Part shown: positions 58,920-64,000 of the stretch, piece after piece
Numbering within the stretch: position 1 is the stretch's first letter
Layout: each line of letters starts with the position of its first letter
Assembly: GCA_009760855.2 (NCBI GenBank)
Contig: WPIO01000002.1
Coordinates: 5,111,001-5,175,000, forward strand
Direction: 5' to 3'
DNA length: 64,000 nucleotides
Origin: Cristatella mucedo
Lineage: Eukaryota; Bryozoa; Phylactolaemata; Cristatellidae
Program-made: the position numbers and the translations under genes
The notes under the pieces: generated by a model
The model's input: only the letters and a program-made list of their open reading frames with translations
What the model was told of the DNA's origin: nothing
Database searches by the model: none

Positions 58920-61494
58920 AGTGAAGCATAGCATCGTTTTATCCCAAATCTATAGGTGCTTTCATTTTCTTGCTCTAGCCTACCTATCCGACCTACTTTC
59001 CAATTAGGCAAGGCATCGTACCACCATCTCTTCCGACTCCAGTAGTTTAGCTGTGCCTCAAGCCAACTTCGAATCCTTTGGAGACTGTGCCTGTAGTTCA
59101 CATGCTTCTAAAGCCTGGGAATCACTTCTGACAGACGGCAGGACACTCCCTCATTTTACATTTAAAAAGAAGCTAAAAACCCAACCCCACAGCATTTCAG
59201 GGTCCGTGTGAATTGTACTTTTGTATGCTTATGCATGCTGACACTGACACTGTGCAAGCTATCACTAACTAACTGACATGCTTCCTTTTCATATGCAACG
59301 TGCCTAGAAAGAGACTTAGTTCTCTTATGGTACTATACAACTGTCCTTTTAATTGGTATTGCTCTGGACATACCACACAGTGAATACATTCTCCAATACT
59401 GCAAGAAAATTGGTGAACATCATACTGATCTTAAAGACGTTAACAACAACAATGTTTTTTGTATAACACCCTACTAGAACCAACACTGTCCGCTTTACTA
59501 CTCACTGCAAGAGGAATAATAAACGAGTTAATGACAAGCAAGGTATGGTGCTTTGCCAAGCCTAAAAAAAGCTCGCAAGCATTTATAATGTTTATTTAGA
59601 CAAGCATGCAAAACACACAGAAGTACACATGCATGAGTGCTGGTTGTAACCTCTTGGCCACCAAGACAAAGCCTAATTGGCCAGTACTTCACTATAAAAG
59701 CATGCCGGCTAACGACAGCGAGTTTACTAGTGTCGCATGAGTCACATTGTCATCAGTATGACCCGGATGACTTAACCTGTATATGTCATTTTTACACACA
59801 GATGGTATTGTAATGACGGAATCTCTGACCTAGCTTGCCTAACAAATAAATCTGACAGAAGCCGTGACCAAGTCAGAAACTAGCAGCACCGCTTCTGCTT
59901 CCGTTCACATCTCAGATCCCAGCAACGACGAGATTAAAATGCAATGTTAACGATGCAAAATGTGGCTGAATGAAAAAGCAGGCAGCCATCACTAGTGCAG
60001 TGTCACGCCAAGCCCACAGTCGCCATGGGATGGCAATAGCACAAAAGCCTGCAGGCTAATGTAGATAGAAAACAAATATACGACACGAATATGAGATTTT
60101 GGATACTGTTTTGCACAGCTCCCTCGGAAAAGGCAGACCCTACCTACCTTAGATGCTCATACTTCCAGACGCCCTCATCCTGTCCTTCTGGAGGACTAAG
60201 AATGTCATCAATATTACGGTAGTTCTTCCTGATAATCTGCTGTATGTATTGCTGAACTGCCACAGTACTGTCCATTTCCTCAAAAGGCAGTTCGGGCCAA
60301 TTGCACCATTCCTAAAGAAAGGCTGATCATACTAATGATTATGGCACTGCGAACAATTACATTCGTGATAGCCAACATGTTGAAGCTTATGCAAATAGCA
60401 GGTTATTCCGAGCGAGAGTGACTGAAACAGGAAGGCACGGCTCTGCAGCAGCGAGAGACCACACAAGGTGACTAAAAAATACACAAATTTTCTGCATAGC
60501 AAATATACAGATTAAAAAATAGGCTTGACTGAACGAATGAGCCACGAGTCCGAAAAAGCGACAAGACCAAAAGAACCACCAAGGTGCGCCCGAACCGTTG
60601 AAACAAAGAACCTTTTAACAGCATCAACTGCCACACACGCACGCATGCACACACGTACACACAGAGGAAGATAGGCTAATACACCAGACAACCACAATAC
60701 CAGTAAAAACAGGAGCGGTTAGAGAGGGGCCCGCCCCAGAAACCCGTGCAAGAACGAAATGCCGACTAGTTCAAAAAAAGTTGCTGGGCACGATCGCGTT
60801 TACTAAAATCTAGCACTCAGTAAGTGCTTACGCTGACCCGAACTTGTGAAAATCTTTAGGGAGGAACCTGCTCGAAGAGCTACACGAGGCAACGAAATAC
60901 TGAAAGCGAGGACGATGAGCCCGAACGATGCTGGCAGGGGGGGGGGCTAGGCGAGCTCACTTGCCAACAGATAGCCGTGGGTATATGCTCCCTAGATGGA
61001 CAGTAGCTAGCAAAGAGTTTAAATAATTAAAAAGAAAACTGCCATTGTGCTCTCGTCTGTCAGTCTTTCAAAGCCAGCACGGAGATTTCGCACCCGGTAT
61101 TCTACTGGCAACAGGAAACCCCCGAGCAGCGCCGACGAACTACACCCAGAACTAGCCCTAGGAGACGTCACGCTGAAGGTGTGAAGCGATTTTCTGCTTG
61201 ATTTAATGAGGCTCGAAGGTTTTCGCGGGAATCTGCCAATATCGGAGTTTCAGCAGTCGAGTCTAAAAGTCACCCGGATACGAACTAGCTGTGCGGAGCT
61301 ACAAGACATAACACCACGCAACAAAATAAGGAAGCTCACCTTACTGCAGAGCACACACTATCAGCTGGTATAATACTCAATAGCTTCATATTATAGCTAC
61401 GCAATTCCTCCAGAGGTAATACATGCGGCACGCGAGTACTGACCTCAAATTTCGTTCCTGGTGAGTTACGACGAAGATTTAGGCTTTGCGCCAT
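52980..61494 (-). CDS. MOB4: MOB4 (phocein), complete, 7 coding exons
   Basis: Minus-strand exons in order: 61444-61494, 60148-60311, 56247-56289, 56077-56163, 55061-55140, 53253-53364 and 52980-53096. They total 654 bp, or 217 residues plus stop, close to the 225 residues usual for MOB4. MOB4 is a kinase/phosphatase adaptor in the STRIPAK complex with striatin and PP2A. Family blocks are [79 protein letters not shown] and [16 protein letters not shown]. The zinc ligands are visible: Cys pair in ECNPETC and His pair in the SHAYFHH region. All junctions are GT-AG and the frame closes throughout. Confidence 0.96.
53253..53364 (-). CDS. MOB4: MOB4 exon 6
   Basis: It encodes [20 protein letters not shown] and [17 protein letters not shown], with the His pair that completes the zinc site. 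Acceptor ctgcag, donor gtaggt. Confidence 0.96.
54650..54705 (+). repeat. (GA)n microsatellite followed by a SINE/LINE tail
   Basis: About 55 bp of GA running into 'gattaagttctctgatgct', a family A tail. In MOB4 intron 5. Confidence 0.9.
54706..54815 (+). mobile_element. Two SINE/LINE A tail scraps
   Basis: One ends with an ATT-rich tail near 54750; the second reads 'attaagttctcctagggtgc' and 'tacacaaatgaattata'. Confidence 0.65.
54897..54956 (+). repeat. (GA)n microsatellite
   Basis: About 60 bp of pure GA, about 105 bp from MOB4 exon 5. Confidence 0.97.
55061..55140 (-). CDS. MOB4: MOB4 exon 5
   Basis: It encodes [20 protein letters not shown] and KYFPS, ending in AG of a split Arg. Acceptor ttgtag, donor gtaagc. 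Confidence 0.96.
55612..55800. mobile_element. Tigger/mariner-type MITE fragment
   Basis: It contains 'ggtaactcagcttacgagtt', 'cgttccgtgccggagctcgt', 'aactcaaattattcgtacgt' and 'tgccactaatctgttccg', the arrangement typical of widespread animal MITEs with a 'cgagtttaattcgttccg' end. Right end not defined. Confidence 0.6.
56077..56163 (-). CDS. MOB4: MOB4 exon 4
   Basis: It encodes [20 protein letters not shown] then CAAHKTPKE. It contains the zinc-binding Cys pair. Phase 0 at both ends; the preceding intron is only 83 bp. Confidence 0.96.
56247..56289 (-). CDS. MOB4: MOB4 exon 3 (43 bp)
   Basis: A small exon completing the split Arg and encoding [14 protein letters not shown]. Acceptor ttttag, donor gtaatc. 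Its frame only closes with the flanking MOB4 exons. Confidence 0.93.
56642..57297 (-). mobile_element. LINE family A 3' copy inserted in LINE B
   Basis: The (AAT)n tail is on the left, then 'gataaagcgccctcagagaa'. The minus-strand frame reads [34 protein letters not shown] and [15 protein letters not shown]. 5' truncated. Confidence 0.9.
57461..58250 (-). mobile_element. LINE family A, diverged second copy inserted in LINE B
   Basis: The AAT-rich tail is followed by 'tgaatctctctctaggtact' and the RT C-terminal region on the minus strand, frame-broken. It extends to the 'gtttgcccataactagtaaa' region. More diverged than the neighbouring copy. Confidence 0.78.
58853..58912 (+). repeat. (GA)n-(GT)n compound microsatellite
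   Basis: (GA)17 passes directly into (GT)13. Confidence 0.96.
58965..59350 (+). mobile_element. LINE family A, diverged 3' copy
   Basis: It resembles 45020-45470: 'gcctacctatccgacct', 'cgtaccaccatctcttc', 'tcctttggagactgtgcctg', 'gcatgctgacactga', ending 'gagacttagttctcttatgg'. Its terminus 'tatggtactatacaa' is closer to the SINE A tail than that of other copies. Confidence 0.75.
59351..60147 (-). other. MOB4 intron 2, right part
   Basis: Nothing recognised. Confidence 0.4.
60148..60311 (-). CDS. MOB4: MOB4 exon 2
   Basis: It encodes [20 protein letters not shown] and [18 protein letters not shown], ending with AG of a split Arg. Acceptor tctttag, donor gtaggt. Confidence 0.96.
60312..61443 (-). 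other. MOB4 intron 1
   Basis: No recognised element. A (CA)-rich patch lies near 60632-60663. Confidence 0.5.
61444..61494 (-). CDS. MOB4: MOB4 exon 1 with start codon
   Basis: It encodes [17 protein letters not shown]. The ATG is in a strong context (aaagATGG). Donor gtcagt, phase 0. The NSPGTK motif matches the MOB4 N-terminus. Confidence 0.92.
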
Positions 61495-61530
61495 CTTTGT
61501 TTTGGTAGTGAGGCGTTAAAGAGAGCTTGC

Positions 61531-61540
61531 ATTTCCGGTA
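61531..61540 (-). promoter_or_regulatory. ETS-type motif upstream of MOB4
   Basis: The minus strand reads TACCGGAAAT, 37-46 bp before the ATG, close to the ETS consensus common in housekeeping promoters. One short match, so weak evidence. Confidence 0.3.
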
Positions 61541-62397
61541 AGTTGAATTGTAACACCCTCTCACTAGACACTAGCGGTCTAACCTAACGGGTATAGCAAG
61601 TGACCGCCTCCTACCTATAAGTCACGTCCTCAGATTCCTCAGGTCTATAAGAAATAGGTGCAAATTTCGTTCCAGCGCCTGAGGGATTTGACGTTAAAAG
61701 CTTTTTATGATATGATTAGCGAGAAATGACATACCGCGCTGACGCTGCGGCGTAGGTGATTGGGGAGATCCGGCGCATGCCGTCGAGCTCCTCGGCCAGG
61801 GGGCGAGGCTATTCTGCCGACGGCCTAATGGTTTGCATGTAAATACAAACTTCACGCTCATAACTGAACGCGTACAGTAAATCCTGCTTGCTCGCTCTGC
61901 CGCGTGACTCGATTACTGCAGGGAGCGCGATTGGCAGCATTGGAGAAGCTACCATAACTAAATTAAACCTACTGCAGAGGTACCCTACGCGACGATACCC
62001 TCCCACCCACACAATCTCTTCTTCTTTGTAAGCCTGGAGTTTTTTTGTCCTGTTAATTCAGTCTGGAAGGGGTCGATGTTAGCAGCACAATATAGCTTTC
62101 CATGAGAGTTTCGCAAGGCGGAAAAAACGCTACACTGCCAGATAAAAGTCAGGGCTCTTATTAGCGAACTGCTATTAAACAGACGAGTTGGCTTCTGTTG
62201 CTTTATTTAACTGCCTCACGAATGCGCTCGTCACGACCGAGGGAGGTCTTACTGCGGTTGCACGGCGTACCCTTCGGCTCTGCCGGGGAGTGACCAAAAT
62301 TGGCCGCTACACTATGTAACGTTAGGATAACTACATTAGCGGTTTCGTGGCTCCCGATGAATTAAACAGTGCAACGCCTTGATAACTATTTATAGTC

Positions 62398-63460
62398 AAC
62401 CCCGGTTATAAGCAACCCAAAAATCCAGTATAAAAAGTTGCTTATAACCGAGGTTGCTTGTAAGCGATGTTCAAGCGTTATTATATTCAAAAAGATTTTT
62501 TTCTAAGCAAACTTTATCATAAGATTACCCCAAGGAAGCGAGAAAAATTATAACTTTGCTCTGGCTACGATTATTCAAAGCATTTTTCTCAATCGGGTCT
62601 TCAATAAGATAGAAAGTATCATATTCAGTGAAGTCCTCTTGCAAATATTGACGAGCTGTGACCGGCGATTTAAAGGCGTCCGAATGAGACATCTTCGGGA
62701 AAATATTCTGGTCGATTGCAATGTCGTCACCTTCTTCCTCTTTAATGCTTCCTCTCGTAGGTATTTATGCGCTTTCGCTTCGCCTCGTTGCAGATGTCCC
62801 CGTCGGTCAATGTGCCAACCAAAGCACTCGATCTAGATGAGATAAATACTTAATTATATTTATCTCGTACCGAGGACTGTCTCGTATTGTCGCCAGCCAC
62901 AGCGACGTGTGCGAGTCGGCGTTGCCTTGTAAAACAATCCCGGTTCCATCCGCATTGAGAATACCATTCGGCTCGATTCCATCAATTAAGCCAGGCGAGA
63001 TTTCTTCGATCCATTGTTCGGCACCCTCTTCGTCCACAGCAGCTCATTTGTTAATGAGCGGGCTTGAATTCGATTTTACGTTTCTTCTTTAATCAATCGA
63101 GCCAAGCGTCCGACGGCTCGTCGCATGAGAGCATATTCGCCGATTAACGACTTTTTCCATCATTAATGGTCCATTAATCGGAGCATTTTGAACCCGTATT
63201 GACAGAAACCACGCGAATAACGCTTCGCCAGCCTCCTCGTCATGTGGATTTTGCTGCCGTTTTCGATTTAGATTCACGTTTTCCAGTGCATTCTCTTGAA
63301 TTTTGCCACCGTTCCTTTTAATTTCGGAAGTCATCATCGATGGATCACATTTGAATTGAACCACAACGTCGTTCGTCTTGCTCGTCATTAACGCATACAA
63401 AATATTGAGTTGTTCTTTCAAAGTCAGAGCCTTCCGCTTCTCTGGTTTCTTTTTTGCCTA
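62398..63460 (-). pseudogene. Second Tigger-type DNA transposon, dead transposase
   Basis: Minus strand: KRKALTLKEQLNILYAL (CENP-B N-type HTH), DEEAGEALFAWFLSIRVQNA (Tc5/CENPB HTH), WIEEISPGLIDGIEPNGILN with NADGTG where DDE enzymes usually have NADETG, then a tail with many acidic residues. Several frameshifts. At the 3' end, 'aaccccggttataagcaac' (62398-62416) and its complement (62437-62455) form a hairpin of Tigger-like terminal sequence. It differs from the 40310-41705 element. Confidence 0.8.
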
Positions 63461-64000
63461 GATTCTGATAATGCAAGACGGATATTTCTAGTTTTTTTTA
63501 ATTAAACAATGAATTTTGTTATCACTTAAATTATTTTGAATGGTCTAATTTATGTCAAAAATACGGCAAACTTTTTGATACGTTCGTGTTCAAGCCAAAA
63601 ACCCTTTACCGTGTCTTACTCTATCAATCGAATGACTGGAAAGATTCGACCCACAAAAGTCGGTGATTATCAGTGCCGATGCCAGTCATTATGATCGAAG
63701 TGCCATTCTGCTGCAGTGCCATGGGTCGGGGGGGGGGGAGAAAAATGTGCGACCTGTCGCATTTGTATCCCGCACGCTGTCTGGTGCCGAAACGAGACGC
63801 TCAGAATGAAAGAGAGTGTCTTGCGGCCGTGTGGGCGTGCGAGAAGTTCAATCAGTTCCTTGTTGGTTTGCCTTCTTTCGAGCTTCGCATTGACCTTAAA
63901 CCGCTTATTCCGTTGCTGATGACAGGGGACCTTGACCAGGTTCCGGTTAGATGCCAACGCCAATTGATGCGAATGATGCCTTTTAACCCACGCACCATGT
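63461..64000. other. Intergenic, no recognised gene
   Basis: A 97-codon minus-strand frame at 63670-63963 contains a basic stretch (KRFKVNAKLERRQTNKELIE) but no domain I recognise and no splice support. It includes a G run near 63729. Confidence 0.3.

Overview
The window is nuclear DNA of a large-genome metazoan, most likely a marine invertebrate; I could not assign a phylum. Three conserved animal genes have GT-AG introns, with one GC-AG exception. Their introns and spacers are filled with LINEs, tRNA-derived SINEs, DNA transposons, LTR remnants and long dinucleotide microsatellites. No prokaryotic features, CRISPR arrays or operons are present.

Layout. (1) 1-17873, plus strand: the 3' part of a YTHDC2-type m6A-reader RNA helicase, fourteen coding exons running from the end of helicase motif VI through the HA2 and OB regions to the YTH domain and stop codon. 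The 5' exons lie outside the window. (2) 17874-34673: a 16.8 kb spacer with no recognised host gene, holding LINE and SINE copies, an LTR element with primer-binding site and polypurine tract, a second LTR-like repeat pair and several microsatellites. (3) 34674-52700, plus strand: a complete ferroportin gene (SLC40A1 type), eight exons, 656 residues, every intron in phase 1; its 7 kb fourth intron carries a dead pogo/Tigger element and a nearly full-length CR1/L2-like LINE. (4) 52980-61494, minus strand: a complete MOB4 (phocein) gene, seven coding exons, 217 residues, converging on ferroportin with 279 bp between stop codons. (5) 61495-64000: MOB4 upstream region, then a second, different Tigger remnant.

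The exon models were rebuilt by hand from recalled family homology plus splice signals. In all three genes the reading frame closes across every junction, which is strong internal support. The three genes have unrelated jobs: germline and m6A RNA regulation, iron export, and the STRIPAK phosphatase-kinase scaffold.

Most notable points: ferroportin keeps Asp39 but differs at three other vertebrate metal or hepcidin positions (His43, Cys326, His507); the YTH domain has Phe in place of the second cage Trp; YTHDC2 has a GC-AG intron; a LINE and a SINE family share a hairpin-bearing 3' tail; and a hAT-like MITE has a perfect 8-bp target duplication. I found no clear evidence for an entirely new system.
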